This document shows positions 16,381-25,188 of a DNA stretch of 64,000 nt, piece by piece; within the stretch, counting starts at the first letter, position 1, and each line of letters starts with the position of its first letter. The DNA is taken from NCBI RefSeq assembly GCF_016482825.1, contig NZ_JAEMNV010000003.1, positions 620,001 to 684,000 of the forward strand, written 5' to 3'. The notes under the pieces were generated by a model. It saw nothing but the letters and a program-made list of their open reading frames with translations. It was not told the origin of the DNA and made no database searches. A program made the position numbers and the translations under genes. Origin of the DNA: Antrihabitans stalagmiti (GTDB lineage: Bacteria; Actinomycetota; Actinomycetes; Mycobacteriales; Mycobacteriaceae).

Positions 16381-17040
16381 CTATTCGACCCCGCCGACCT
16401 CGACCTCTTCGGCGGGTTTCGCCATCTCCTGAAAGTAATGGCGAATACCGAGCACCGTGCCGACGAGCAGGACGGCGATCATGCCGCCGATCACGAGCGG
16501 CATCAGCCACGGGATGCGGTCCAGGAACTCGCCCGCGTAGAAGCCGAGCAATATCAGTACAGGGGCCCAGACGATCGCGCCCAGTGTGCTCGCGATCGTG
16601 TACTTGCGATGGTCCATCTTCGCTGCGCCCGCGACGATCGGGCAGAGCGTGCGGACCCACGGAATCCAGCGTGCGACGAGGACAGCCCAGAACCCGTGCT
16701 TGTCGAGCATGCTGTTGACCTTGTGCAGATTCGACGTGTTCAGGTATTTGCCGTCGCGTCGTGCAACCAGCTTCGCGCCCGACCGGTGGCCGATCACGTA
16801 CCCGACCTGGTTGCCTGCGATCGCGGCGATCATCGCGCCTAGGGACAGCGCCCACGCTTGTTCGCGTCCGGTCGAATGTGTTGCAAGCACGATGCCTGCC
16901 GTGATCAGCATCGAGTCGCCAGGCAGGAACAGTCCGACTATCAGCGCACACTCGAGAAAGACGAGCGTCAGGACGACTACCCAGACGACGGTTGGACCCG
17001 CGGATTCGAGAACGTTGAATCCGCCTGACGCGACGATCAT
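16381..17040 (-). CDS. DedA-family membrane protein
   Basis: A 219-residue DedA protein. Family signatures are visible: VFLECALIVGLFLPGDSMLITAGIVLA (early re-entrant segment), AAIAGNQVGYVIGHRSG, and the basic-acidic motif ARWIPWVRTLCPIVAGAAKMDHRKY. DedA proteins are proposed phospholipid or undecaprenyl-phosphate translocases of the inner membrane that use the proton gradient. It lies two bases downstream of a second DedA gene, so the pair is co-transcribed. The C-terminus is acidic. Confidence 0.87.
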   Translation of the reverse strand: MIVASGGFNVLESAGPTVVWVVVLTLVFLECALIVGLFLPGDSMLITAGIVLATHSTGREQAWALSLGAMIAAIAGNQVGYVIGHRSGAKLVARRDGKYLNTSNLHKVNSMLDKHGFWAVLVARWIPWVRTLCPIVAGAAKMDHRKYTIASTLGAIVWAPVLILLGFYAGEFLDRIPWLMPLVIGGMIAVLLVGTVLGIRHYFQEMAKPAEEVEVGGVE

Positions 17041-17042
17041 GG

Positions 17043-17783
17043 TCAGCCTGTCGGGTCGTTCGGAGCTGTTACCGCTTCAGGCTGCACACCTTCAGGCTGC
17101 GCTCCGGCCTTGCGGGACGCAAGGGCGCGCTGTCCGACGTGAATGATCGCAGGCAGGATCGACAAGAAGACGATCAGCAGGAAGATCGCCTCGATGTTCT
17201 TCGCGATGAATGGAATGTTGCCGAGGAAGTAGCCGAGAATCGTGACGCCGCCACCCCAGAGAATGCCGCCGACGATGTCGAACGTCAGGAACTTGCGGTA
17301 GGTCATCTTGGAGACGCCGGCGAGCACCGGCGTGAACGTTCGGACGATGGGAACGAAGCGCGCCAGGATGATGGTCTTCGGACCGTACTTTTCGAAGAAT
17401 TCGTGCGATTCGATGACGTACTTCTTTTTGAAGAGCCGCGAATCTTCCTTCGTGAACAGCGCGGGCCCTATTCGACGCCCGATCCAGTACGCGGTCTGAT
17501 CGCCCGCGATTGCGGTGACGACCACTGCGGGAACGAGTACCCAGATCGAGACCGGTGGCGGCGTCTGTGCCGCGAGCAGGCCGCCGGTGAACAGCAGCGA
17601 ATCACCAGGCAGCAGCGGAAAGAGCAGCCCGGTTTCGATGAAGACGATGATGAGAATCGCAGGCAGAACTGCCGATGCGAAGGGGCCGTCACCGGTCAAC
17701 ATCTTCACTGGGTCGAGGAAGTCCGGCATCAAAGCCAGGTTCGTGGTCACTGAGTCCGCTGCCTGCACAATCACGTCGACCAC
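17043..17783 (-). CDS. DedA-family membrane protein (Rv0364-like)
   Basis: A 246-residue DedA protein with IVFIETGLLFPLLPGDSLLFTGG, AIAGDQTAYWIGRRIGPALF, and LARFVPIVRTFTPVLAGVSKMTYRKF. Family members are implicated in recycling lipid carriers and in membrane homeostasis. It is separated by 161 bp from the divergent fba gene, as recalled for M. tuberculosis Rv0364 beside Rv0363c. The two DedA paralogues differ in sequence but keep the same core, consistent with an old duplication. Confidence 0.88.
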   Translation of the reverse strand: MVDVIVQAADSVTTNLALMPDFLDPVKMLTGDGPFASAVLPAILIIVFIETGLLFPLLPGDSLLFTGGLLAAQTPPPVSIWVLVPAVVVTAIAGDQTAYWIGRRIGPALFTKEDSRLFKKKYVIESHEFFEKYGPKTIILARFVPIVRTFTPVLAGVSKMTYRKFLTFDIVGGILWGGGVTILGYFLGNIPFIAKNIEAIFLLIVFLSILPAIIHVGQRALASRKAGAQPEGVQPEAVTAPNDPTG

Positions 17784-17944
17784 AGTACCGGCGTCGCGAC
17801 CCCATCACCCCACTTCGGCACCGGGGGAGTTCAATACCACAAGCTTCGGGTCCGGTGTCGGCAGGACAGTGTTCTCCCTTAGGCTATGAAGACCAGTGCC
17901 GACTCCTACCGGATCGGGCTCACCATCACACGGAGGTCTTCTCA

Positions 17945-18985
17945 GTGCCAATCGCGACTCCCGAGGTCTATGCCGAGATGCTTGGTCGGGCGAAAGAGCA
18001 CGCCTTTGCCTTTCCTGCGATCAACTGCACGTCGTCGGAAACGATCAACGCCGCCATCAAAGGCTTCGCGGATGCAGGCAGCGACGGCATCATCCAGTTC
18101 TCCACCGGCGGAGCCGAGTTCGGTTCGGGTCTCGGTGTCAAGGACATGGTTGTCGGCGCAGTAGCGCTCGCGGAATTCGCGCACGTCATCGCAGCCAAGT
18201 ACGACGTGACGATTGCACTGCACACCGATCACTGCCCGAAGGACAAGCTCGATTCCTACGTGCGTCCGCTGCTCGCGATCTCGCAGGAGCGCGTCGACGC
18301 AGGTAAAAATCCGTTGTTCCAGTCGCACATGTGGGACGGTTCGGCCGTGCCGATCGACGAGAACCTCGAGATCGCGAAGGATCTCCTCGCCCGCGCAGCC
18401 GCTGCGCGCATCATTCTCGAGATCGAAATCGGTGTCGTCGGTGGCGAGGAAGACGGCGTCGAAGCCGAAATCAACGACAAGCTCTACACCTCGTCGGAAG
18501 ACTTCGCCAAGACCGTCGACGCTCTCGGCGCAGGCGATACCGGTTCGCGGTACCTCCTCGCTGCAACGTTCGGCAACGTGCACGGCGTCTACAAGCCCGG
18601 CAACGTCGTGCTCAAGCCGGAGGTGCTCGCGGAAGGTCAGCGCGTCGCATCCGAGAAGCTCGGGCTTCCCGAAGGTTCGAAGCCGTTCGACTTCGTGTTC
18701 CACGGTGGCTCGGGTTCGCTCAAGTCGGAGATCGACGACTCGCTGCAGTACGGCGTCATCAAGATGAACGTCGACACCGACACCCAGTACGCATTCACGC
18801 GTCCGATGGTCGGGCATTTCTTCTCCAACTACGACGGTGTTCTCAAGGTCGACGGCGAGGTCGGTAACAAGAAGTTCTACGACCCGCGCAGCTACCTCAA
18901 GAAGGCCGAAGCCGGCATGAGCGCGCGCGTGATCGAGGCCTGCAACGACCTCAAGTCCGCGGGTCGTTCTGTCAGCGCAGGCTAG
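17945..18985 (+). CDS. fba: Class II fructose-bisphosphate aldolase
   Basis: A 346-residue zinc aldolase, nearly collinear with M. tuberculosis Fba (VPIATPEVYAEMLGRAKEH at the start). It cleaves fructose 1,6-bisphosphate to dihydroxyacetone phosphate and glyceraldehyde 3-phosphate in glycolysis and gluconeogenesis. Metal and substrate residues are in ALHTDHCPKDKLD (His93, Asp95, His96), EIEIGVVGGEEDG, and FHGGSGS. GTG 17945 follows a GGAGG site at 17932-17936. A SARP-FHA regulator starts 13 bases downstream of the stop. Confidence 0.96.
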   Translation: MPIATPEVYAEMLGRAKEHAFAFPAINCTSSETINAAIKGFADAGSDGIIQFSTGGAEFGSGLGVKDMVVGAVALAEFAHVIAAKYDVTIALHTDHCPKDKLDSYVRPLLAISQERVDAGKNPLFQSHMWDGSAVPIDENLEIAKDLLARAAAARIILEIEIGVVGGEEDGVEAEINDKLYTSSEDFAKTVDALGAGDTGSRYLLAATFGNVHGVYKPGNVVLKPEVLAEGQRVASEKLGLPEGSKPFDFVFHGGSGSLKSEIDDSLQYGVIKMNVDTDTQYAFTRPMVGHFFSNYDGVLKVDGEVGNKKFYDPRSYLKKAEAGMSARVIEACNDLKSAGRSVSAG

Positions 18986-18998
18986 AGGCGCGTAGGCG

Positions 18999-20123
18999 AT
19001 GACCGGTCCGCGCGTAGATCTGCGCGTTCTCGGACCGGTACAGCTGACGGTCGACGGGCAACCGTTGGCGATCGGCGGTCCGAAACCGCGGACGATGCTG
19101 GCGCTGCTTGCCGTGAATAGGCGTAGAACCGTGCCGTCCGAGGCGATCGCCGACGCGGTATGGGACGACGATCCGCCCGATGCCTACGCATCGAGCTTGC
19201 AGGTGTTCGTGTCGAACCTTCGGAAGACACTGCGCACGGCCGGAGTCGATCCGGCCGCGCTGCTCACCACCGCGTCTCCCGGCTACCGGCTCGAGATCGC
19301 GGACGTCGAATCCGATCTCGGTCGGTTCGAAGCTGCGCGTTCGGCAGGAACCAAAGCCGCGGAGTCCGGGGACCAGGCCGGTGCGGCGTTTTTCTTCGGT
19401 GCTGCACTCGCCGAGTGGTCCGGCGCGGCGCTTGCGGATCTGCGTGGTCTGCAGTTCGCCGACGACTTCGCCGCTGCGATGGACGAAGAACGTCTGCTGA
19501 CGATCTCGGCGCGCATCGATGCCGACATCGCGTGTGGGCGGGCGGCTGCGGTCGTCGGCGAATTGGTGGCACTGACAACGGAGCAACCGTTGCGCGAGCC
19601 GCTGTGGGGCCAGCTCGTCACCGCGCTGTACCTCTCGAATCGGCAGGCAGAGGCTCTCGATGCGTGTCGGCGCGTGCGCGCCATTCTTGCCGATCTGCTC
19701 GGAATCGATCCGAGTCCGGCGTTGGTGCAACTCGAGCAGCGTGTGCTGCGGCAGGAGCCGCTGACGGTGGGTTCGGTCGAACAGGCCGCACGGTTGGCGA
19801 AGGCGATGAACGAAACGATCGGCGAGATACCGCAGGCTGTGCGGCGTGGCCGACTCCGTCTCGACGACGGTCGTGTCGTCGCGATACCTGCTGACGGGCT
19901 ACGAATCGGTCGGATGACGGACAACGATCTCGAACTCGACGATCCGAAGGTCAGTCGCTATCACGCGCAGATCAGGCCGAGTCCGGCCGGATTGTTGATA
20001 CGGGATCTGCAGTCCGCGAACGGCGTCTTCGTTCAGGGCCACCAGATCGACGGCGGTTCGATCCTGTCCGACGGCGACGCGATCCGAATCGGGTCGACGA
20101 TGATGAGTTTCGAAGGCCGATAG
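18999..20123 (+). CDS. SARP-family regulator with C-terminal FHA domain (EmbR-like)
   Basis: A 374-residue regulator. It has an OmpR-like DNA-binding domain (residues about 5-95, LRVLGPVQLTVDG, then VPSEAIADAVWDDDPP and SLQVFVSNLRKTL), a bacterial transcriptional activation domain (about 100-250), and an FHA domain (about 290-374, GLRIGRMTDNDLELDDPKVSRYHAQI and LQSANGVFVQG). The order and length match mycobacterial EmbR, which is phosphorylated by Ser/Thr kinase PknH and binds phosphothreonine through FHA. No kinase gene is adjacent. Its position directly after fba suggests co-transcription. A composite palindrome begins right after its TAG stop. Confidence 0.87.
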   Translation: MTGPRVDLRVLGPVQLTVDGQPLAIGGPKPRTMLALLAVNRRRTVPSEAIADAVWDDDPPDAYASSLQVFVSNLRKTLRTAGVDPAALLTTASPGYRLEIADVESDLGRFEAARSAGTKAAESGDQAGAAFFFGAALAEWSGAALADLRGLQFADDFAAAMDEERLLTISARIDADIACGRAAAVVGELVALTTEQPLREPLWGQLVTALYLSNRQAEALDACRRVRAILADLLGIDPSPALVQLEQRVLRQEPLTVGSVEQAARLAKAMNETIGEIPQAVRRGRLRLDDGRVVAIPADGLRIGRMTDNDLELDDPKVSRYHAQIRPSPAGLLIRDLQSANGVFVQGHQIDGGSILSDGDAIRIGSTMMSFEGR

Positions 20124-20192
20124 GCGGCTTCGCCGCTCGTGAGTCTTTTCGGTGGGCGGGCGCGCCGAAAGTGCGCACGAGCGCGGAGCGCC
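20124..20192. repeat. Composite palindromic repeat, copy 1 (right half decayed)
   Basis: The element starts at the base after the regulator's TAG stop. The left half is a mini-hairpin GCGGC-TTC-GCCGC followed by TCGTGAGTCTTTT. The right half is AAAGTGCGCACGAG then GCGC-GGA-GCGC. The right core differs from the AAAGACTCACGAG of copies 2 and 3, so this copy has diverged. It sits between two convergent genes and may act as a bidirectional terminator. Confidence 0.75.
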
Positions 20193-20199
20193 TCACCCG

Positions 20200-20257
20200 G
20201 AGCTGGGACCCGATCCACATCCCTCCAAATGGACCCGGCCCCAGCTCCCCCCTCGTG
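20200..20257. terminator. Inverted repeat between convergent genes
   Basis: GAGCTGGG at 20200-20207 and CCCAGCTC at 20250-20257 are perfectly complementary around a 42-base loop that holds further G/C-rich complementarity. It lies between the convergent SARP-FHA and proline-rich-protein genes, next to composite repeat copy 1. No T-run is present, so a terminator role is likely only from its position. Confidence 0.35.
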
Positions 20258-20325
20258 GGTAGGACCTAGGTTGCCGTGCCCCGCATGGGGTTTGCTTAAG
20301 AAGTGCTTAAAGCGAGCGGACCCGA

Positions 20326-21390
20326 TCAGGCGGGCGGGTCGCACACCTTCCAGCCGTCGTCGGATTCCTCCAGGTTGAGGGTCCGCGACACCCGGTTGCT
20401 CGGGTCGGCCTTGGTGTACGCGGTCACCGAAGCGATCGCTGTCCTGTCCGTGATCTGGACGGCGTCGACGCTCTGCACGACAGGGATCGCCGCTGTCTCG
20501 ACTGCTGACTTGTAGACATCGGCGAACTGCTCGTCGGTGAGACCGTTGTAGTACTCGGCGCTTGCACCGCACGACGTACGGCGAAGTGTCTGAATGTCGC
20601 CGTCGCCGAGTGCCTTCGAATACGACGCGATCGATTGTCGAATTTGCGCTTCGGGAGTGTTTGCGTCTTCGTTGGTTCCGGTCGCAACGACAGCGACCGC
20701 GACGATCGCTGCAATCAGCAGCAACGCAGCGAACGCAGCTGCGAACCACTTGCCACGCTTGCGTTTGGGAACTTGGGCGGGAGCGACGCGTTGCGGCTTG
20801 GCGACGGGCGGCGGCGGTGGTTTGCGATCGGACTGCTCCGGCGCAGGCGCGGCTGGGGGCTGCTGCGTTGGCGGTGATGCCGGCGGTGGTGTCGCCGCAG
20901 CGGGAGCGGGCGGACGCGGTGCAGGCGGGCGGGGAGCAGGCGGCCGTGGCGCGGGAGGTGCGGGAGTTTCGGCAGGCGCAGTAGCAGGAGGGACCGACGG
21001 CGCGGCGACGTGAGGTTCGGGTTTGCGAACTTGAACGGGCCGGACCGACATCTTCTTCGGATCCGTAGCTTTGGCTGCGGCGGGGATCGCTTCGGTGACT
21101 GCCTCGTCTGCGGGCGACGTCGCAGCCTGCGACGTCGGTGCAGCCTGCTGCACCGGGATGGCAACGGTCGGAGCTTCGGCGCGGGCGGTCTCGGCGGCGG
21201 CCTGCTGCGCAGGGATGGCCACTGTCGGCGCCGCAGCAGCGGAAGGGGTCGGCACGGCTGCCGGCTCAGCGGCTGTCTTTTCAGGAGCTGTATTTTCGGC
21301 AGCAGAGGCGGCAGTCTTCGCCTGGTCTGCTGCGGGCGCGGTGGGACCGGTCGGGGACTGTGGCGTCTTGTTGTCGTTCGCGTCCGGCAC
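20326..21390 (-). CDS. Proline/alanine-rich membrane protein with extracytoplasmic domain (Rv0361-like)
   Basis: A 354-residue protein. The first 230 residues are a disordered Ala/Pro/Thr-rich region that contains the near-repeat APTVAIPAQQAA / APTVAIPVQQAA and a PPAPRPPAPRPPAPRP block. A basic stop (KRKRGK) and one membrane helix (about residues 236-256) follow. The C-terminal domain of about 100 residues contains a Cys pair (TSCGAS, WKVCDPPA). The fold resembles DUF4878/lumazine-binding-like domains. The protein at 58590 has a related helix plus domain. Function is unknown; long disordered cytosolic tails are typical of kinase targets in mycobacteria, which is inference here. Confidence 0.8.
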   Translation of the reverse strand: MPDANDNKTPQSPTGPTAPAADQAKTAASAAENTAPEKTAAEPAAVPTPSAAAAPTVAIPAQQAAAETARAEAPTVAIPVQQAAPTSQAATSPADEAVTEAIPAAAKATDPKKMSVRPVQVRKPEPHVAAPSVPPATAPAETPAPPAPRPPAPRPPAPRPPAPAAATPPPASPPTQQPPAAPAPEQSDRKPPPPPVAKPQRVAPAQVPKRKRGKWFAAAFAALLLIAAIVAVAVVATGTNEDANTPEAQIRQSIASYSKALGDGDIQTLRRTSCGASAEYYNGLTDEQFADVYKSAVETAAIPVVQSVDAVQITDRTAIASVTAYTKADPSNRVSRTLNLEESDDGWKVCDPPA

Positions 21391-21500
21391 GCACTACCCC
21401 TTGTACTTGTTGACCTTTATTGCGGTGTGTGATGCCAGCAGAAGGGCGGAACTGGCACGTCGCTGTTTGCCCCGCCTCGCCGACCGGCACAATGTAACCT

Positions 21501-21917
21501 ATGACGTCCTTTGGTGACCTGCTTGGACCACAGCCGACACTGCTTCCGGGGGATGACGACGCGGAGTCCGCGCTGCTGAACCACGAAGACCCGGCGACCG
21601 TTGCCGCCGCACATCCGACAGCGTCGATTGCATGGGCGTATCTGGCGGAGCGCGCGTTCGACGAGGGCGCAACCATCACGGCGTATGCCTACGCCCGGAC
21701 CGGCTACCACCGCGGTCTCGATCAGCTCCGACGCAACGGGTGGAAGGGATTCGGTCCGGTTCCCTACAGCCACGAACCGAATCGCGGCTTCCTGAGATGT
21801 GTTGCGGTGCTTGCCAAGGCCGCGAATGCAATCGGTGAGTCGGACGAGTACGCGCGCTGCCTCGACCTGCTCGAAGATTGCGATCCACGCGCCGCAGAAG
21901 CACTTGGCGTCGACTAG
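21501..21917 (+). CDS. DUF3151 protein
   Basis: A 138-residue protein that matches the actinobacterial DUF3151 family (M. tuberculosis Rv0360c): LLGPQPTLLPGDDDAE, HPTASIAWAYLAERAFDEGATITAYAYARTGYHRGLDQLRRNGWKGFGPV, then FLRCVAVLAKAANAIGE. The helical part resembles a TPR-like fold. Function is unknown. The gene is divergent from the proline-rich protein gene (110-bp gap), and the next gene overlaps its end. Confidence 0.85.
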   Translation: MTSFGDLLGPQPTLLPGDDDAESALLNHEDPATVAAAHPTASIAWAYLAERAFDEGATITAYAYARTGYHRGLDQLRRNGWKGFGPVPYSHEPNRGFLRCVAVLAKAANAIGESDEYARCLDLLEDCDPRAAEALGVD

Positions 21918-23076
21918 ACGTTTCGTCCCGAATCGGGCCAAGACCAAGGACCGAGTCCGGGATTCACTGCATCGGGTTCGTGCGTCACTGCTCCCGATTC
22001 TGCAGTGCGCGCTGGCTGCGGGCGGGGCGTGGTGGATTGCGACGGAAGTCGTCGGTCACCCGAAACCGTTCTTCGCGCCCATCGCTGCTGTTGTGTCGCT
22101 CGGCATCGCGCTCGGCGCGCGGATGCGGCGGTCCATCGAGCTGATCGTCGGCGTCTCGGTCGGCATCGGTATCGGCGACCTGCTGATCGTCCTGATCGGC
22201 AGCGGGACCTGGCAGATCGTTCTCGTCGTAGCCCTTGCCATGACGATCGCTGTTCTGCTCGACGGTGGACCCATCATCGCGGTGCAGGCGGCAAGTTCCG
22301 CAGTGCTGGTCGCGACGTTGCTACCGCCCGGTGCGAGCGGCAATTTCGATCGGATGCTCGACGCGTTGGTCGGCGGGTTGATGGGCATCGCGGTGGTTGC
22401 GATCGTGCCGACCCATCCGATGTTGCGTGCGCGCGACACCGCGGGAGAAGTTCTCGGTGTGGCGTCGGATGTGCTGCGACTCTGTGCCGACGGATTGATG
22501 GAGCAAAATCCCAAGCTGCTCGTCGAAGCGTTGAAGCAGGCGCGCGCGAGCCAGACGAAACTCGATGCGCTCCGCAACGACCTCACGAGTGGTCGTGAGA
22601 TCAGCCGAATCTCGCCGCTGCACTGGAATACGCGCTCGCGCGTCGTCCGGCTGGACGCGATGGCCGAGCCGCTCGACAACGCGCTCCGCAACATTCGTGT
22701 GCTGGTGCGGCGGTCGCTGTCCCTCGTTCGTGACGACGAGATCCTCGACCCACGACTGGTCGACGAGGTGGAGAAGCTGTCGCATGCGGTCGACGTGCTG
22801 CGAAGCATGATTCTCGCGAAACCTGGCGAGGATCCCGACGAACTCGAAGTGCAGCGGGTACTGCGTGCGGTGGCGGCGGGTGCGCGCTACGAGTTGGTCA
22901 GTAGGGGCGGCTTGTCGGCAAACGTGGTTCTCGCACAGCTACGTTCGACGATCGTCGACCTACTGCAGGCGTCGGGCCTCGACCGTAAGGCCGCGTTGTC
23001 GATGCTCCCGCCGACGGTCGAGCATCCGTACGTAGTGCCCGTAGAAGGAATCGGTCCGGACGAAGCGGCTACCTAG
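21904..23076 (+). CDS. FUSC/aromatic acid exporter-type membrane protein
   Basis: About 390 residues. The N-terminal half has six hydrophobic segments (ILQCALAAGGAWWIATEVVG, FFAPIAAVVSLGIALGARMRRSIELIVGVSVGIGIGDLL, and more), as in FUSC/DUF939 proteins. The C-terminal half is a helical cytosolic domain (LDALRNDLTSGREISRISPLHW). Relatives include fusaric acid and p-hydroxybenzoate efflux proteins; the substrate is unknown. No ATG or GTG lies in frame near the conserved start, so I chose TTG 21904, which overlaps the DUF3151 stop by 14 bases. The 3' end overlaps the convergent PNPOx gene by 8 bases. Confidence 0.72.
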   Translation: MASTRRFVPNRAKTKDRVRDSLHRVRASLLPILQCALAAGGAWWIATEVVGHPKPFFAPIAAVVSLGIALGARMRRSIELIVGVSVGIGIGDLLIVLIGSGTWQIVLVVALAMTIAVLLDGGPIIAVQAASSAVLVATLLPPGASGNFDRMLDALVGGLMGIAVVAIVPTHPMLRARDTAGEVLGVASDVLRLCADGLMEQNPKLLVEALKQARASQTKLDALRNDLTSGREISRISPLHWNTRSRVVRLDAMAEPLDNALRNIRVLVRRSLSLVRDDEILDPRLVDEVEKLSHAVDVLRSMILAKPGEDPDELEVQRVLRAVAAGARYELVSRGGLSANVVLAQLRSTIVDLLQASGLDRKAALSMLPPTVEHPYVVPVEGIGPDEAAT

Positions 23077-23530
23077 TCGTTCGTCTGATCCCCTTCCCTG
23101 GCTGCCACAGGTCGACGTGCAGGCGCTCGTCGTCGACGGTGACGAGCACGGCCTCCTCGATGTCGAGCACAAAGAAGTGTGCTTCCCCTGGGTTTTCGGG
23201 GTAGCAGTTCACGATCGTCGTCTTTTCGTCACCGTCGAGCTCGCGGGCGCGGCCACTGATCTTCGCGTCGCCGCCGTCCATGGTGTGGTGTCCCGGATTG
23301 CTGTGCAGTGCGAAGCGTGGTTCCCGTTGCAGATCAAGGGCTTTGCGCGCACCCAGCATGGAGCCGAGTACCAACTGACCCGCGAACATCTCGACCTCCG
23401 TGCCACTCACGCGGGGTGAGCCGTCTTTGCGGAGCGTGGCTATGACGTGATGTTTGTGTGCGCTCAGTCGCGCCGCGATTGCCGAGGCCAGGTCGGGTGC
23501 TTCGTCGTTGAACTGCTGCCAGGTCGCCAT
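23069..23530 (-). CDS. Pyridoxamine 5'-phosphate oxidase-family (split-barrel flavin) protein
   Basis: A 153-residue split beta-barrel protein: ARLSAHKHHVIATLRKDGSPRVSGTEVEMFAGQLVLGSMLGARKALDLQREPRFALHSNP, then GDAKISGRARELDGDE. The pattern fits F420- or FMN-binding PNPOx-like oxidoreductases and heme-degrading relatives, common in actinobacteria. It is divergent from the WYL regulator gene across a 62-bp gap that holds a perfect palindrome, so the regulator probably controls it. Substrate unknown. Confidence 0.78.
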   Translation of the reverse strand: MATWQQFNDEAPDLASAIAARLSAHKHHVIATLRKDGSPRVSGTEVEMFAGQLVLGSMLGARKALDLQREPRFALHSNPGHHTMDGGDAKISGRARELDGDEKTTIVNCYPENPGEAHFFVLDIEEAVLVTVDDERLHVDLWQPGKGIRRTTR

Positions 23531-23552
23531 GGCTACAGTCTGCGGGGCGATC

Positions 23553-23571
23553 ACTGACATCTTCTGTCAGT
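23553..23571. promoter_or_regulatory. Palindromic candidate operator between PNPOx and WYL genes
   Basis: ACTGACA-tcttc-TGTCAGT is a perfect dyad with 7-bp arms and a 5-bp spacer. It is centred in the 62-bp gap between the two divergent starts (23530 and 23593). Position suggests binding by the adjacent WYL-domain regulator, with control of both genes. Confidence 0.55.
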
Positions 23572-23592
23572 AATTAGGATAGGCTCGACTGC

Positions 23593-24543
23593 GTGCGATC
23601 CAGTCGGCTCGTCGAAATGATGCTGCGCCTGCAGGGCAGCCGTAGGACGACTGCTGCGGCGCTCGCAGCCGACCTCGGTGTTTCGCTTCGAACTGTGTAT
23701 CGCGACATCGCCGACCTCTCCGCAGCAGGCGTTCCGCTGTGGACCGAGACGGGTCGCAACGGTGGCATCAGGTTGCTCGATGGCTGGCAGTCGAAGCTGT
23801 CCGGGCTTACCGGTGCCGAGACGTCTGCGCTGATGTTGCTCGGTGTGCCCGCGCTCGCCGACGACCTCGGGCTGGGTTCGGTTGCCGCCAGCGCGGAGTC
23901 GAAGTTGCTCGGAGCGCTGCCACTGCCGTTGCGAATCGGTGCCGAACAGTGGCGTGATCGACTGTATGTCGATACTCCGGGCTGGTTTAGGCGTCCGCGT
24001 ACAAAGGATCCGCAGCTGCCGACCGTTGCGGACGCGGTGTTGCAGGGCCGACGTCTGCGGATGGACTACCGCGGCTCCCAGCGGACCGTCGACCCGCTTG
24101 GACTGGTCGCGAAGGCAGCTGTCTGGTATCTCGTTGCCCGCAGCCGCGGCCGAATACTGTCGTATCGGACGTCGCGAATCACGTCTGCCGTCGTGCTCGC
24201 CGACACCTTCGACCGTCCGGACGGGTTCGACCTTGCGGCATGGTGGGAGCACGCGGAGGCGGAGTTCGATCGGTCGCTGCTCCGGTTCGCAGCCACGCTG
24301 CGGTTGTCGCCGACGGCGTGGCGCGATATCGCTCATCACATCGGAACGGAGGCGGCTAGGGTCACGCCGTCGGCGCCGGACGAATCGGGCTGGGTCACCG
24401 TCGAGTTGCGGTTGGAATCGGAAGAGGTCGCGCTCGGGCAGCTGACGGCGTTGGGTGCGGGGGTGGAAGTCGTCGCGCCGCAATCGCTTCGGCGGCGATT
24501 GGGTGCTGTCGGTGCGGCGATGGCCGCCCGCAACGCTCGATGA
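23593..24543 (+). CDS. HTH/WYL-domain transcriptional regulator
   Basis: A 316-residue regulator. The N-terminal HTH_11 domain reads RLVEMMLRLQGSRRTTAAALAADLGVSLRTVYRDIADLSAAGVPLWTETGRNGGIRLL. The WYL domain is in the middle (LRMDYRGSQRTVDPLGLVAKAAVWYLVARSRGRILSYRTSRI) and a WCX-like C-terminal region follows (VTVELRLESEEVALGQLTALGAGVEVVAP). WYL domains bind nucleic acid or small ligands. The gene is divergent from a PNPOx-type gene with a palindrome between them. GTG 23593 begins the conserved RSSRLVEMML stretch. Confidence 0.85.
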   Translation: MRSSRLVEMMLRLQGSRRTTAAALAADLGVSLRTVYRDIADLSAAGVPLWTETGRNGGIRLLDGWQSKLSGLTGAETSALMLLGVPALADDLGLGSVAASAESKLLGALPLPLRIGAEQWRDRLYVDTPGWFRRPRTKDPQLPTVADAVLQGRRLRMDYRGSQRTVDPLGLVAKAAVWYLVARSRGRILSYRTSRITSAVVLADTFDRPDGFDLAAWWEHAEAEFDRSLLRFAATLRLSPTAWRDIAHHIGTEAARVTPSAPDESGWVTVELRLESEEVALGQLTALGAGVEVVAPQSLRRRLGAVGAAMAARNAR

Positions 24544-24609
24544 CTGCTAATAGAATCGAGAGGGTCGGGTGGCCTGCTCGGCGGACTGCACAGGAGGAGG
24601 GGTTATCGC

Positions 24610-25188
24610 ATGGGCGTGACACTGGCAAAAGGCGGCAACGTATCGCTGTCGAAGGAATCGCCGAACCTCACCGCCGTGACGATCGGGCTCGGCTGGGACG
24701 TCCGTGCGACCACTGGCGTCGAGTTCGATCTGGATGCGAGCGCCATCGGTCTGTCGGATGGCGGTAAGGCCGTCAACGACAACTTCTTCGTCTTCTACAA
24801 CAATCTGCGCTCGCCGGACGGTGCCATCGAGCACACCGGCGACAACCGCACCGGCGAGGGTGACGGCGACGACGAAAGCGTCAACATCGATCTGCTGGCG
24901 TTGTCGCCGGCTGTGCAGTCGGTGGTGTTCCCGGTGTCGATCCACGACGCCGATGCCCGCAGGCAGAACTTCGGGCAGGTCCGCAACGCCTTCATTCGTG
25001 TTGTCGATCGGACGTCCGGTACCGAACTGGCGCGCTTCGACCTCAGCGAGGACGCGTCGTCGGAGACGGCTATGATCTTCGGTGAGCTGTACCGCCGTGG
25101 CGCTGAATGGAAGTTCCGAGCGGTCGGTCAGGGGTACGCATCGGGGTTGTACGGCATCGTTCGCGACTACGGGATCAACGTGTCCTGA
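24610..25188 (+). CDS. TerD-family calcium-binding stress protein
   Basis: A 192-residue protein typical of Ter[77 protein letters not shown] and [21 protein letters not shown]. The acidic loops bind calcium. TerD proteins occur in tellurite-resistance and stress operons; here it is a single gene with no TerA/B/C partner nearby. A strong ribosome site (AGGAGGAGG) lies about 10 bases before the ATG. The 3' end overlaps the convergent HxlR gene by 22 bases. Confidence 0.88.
   Translation: MGVTLAKGGNVSLSKESPNLTAVTIGLGWDVRATTGVEFDLDASAIGLSDGGKAVNDNFFVFYNNLRSPDGAIEHTGDNRTGEGDGDDESVNIDLLALSPAVQSVVFPVSIHDADARRQNFGQVRNAFIRVVDRTSGTELARFDLSEDASSETAMIFGELYRRGAEWKFRAVGQGYASGLYGIVRDYGINVS

Noticed and set aside
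17942-18817. 291-codon open frame antisense to fba
   Set aside because: fba is near-identical to a known enzyme; the antisense frame is a shadow.
20700-21000. Pro/Ala-rich repeats that might be a DNA tandem repeat or CRISPR
   Set aside because: The repeats are codon-level and imperfect within a protein-coding linker; no spacer structure exists.
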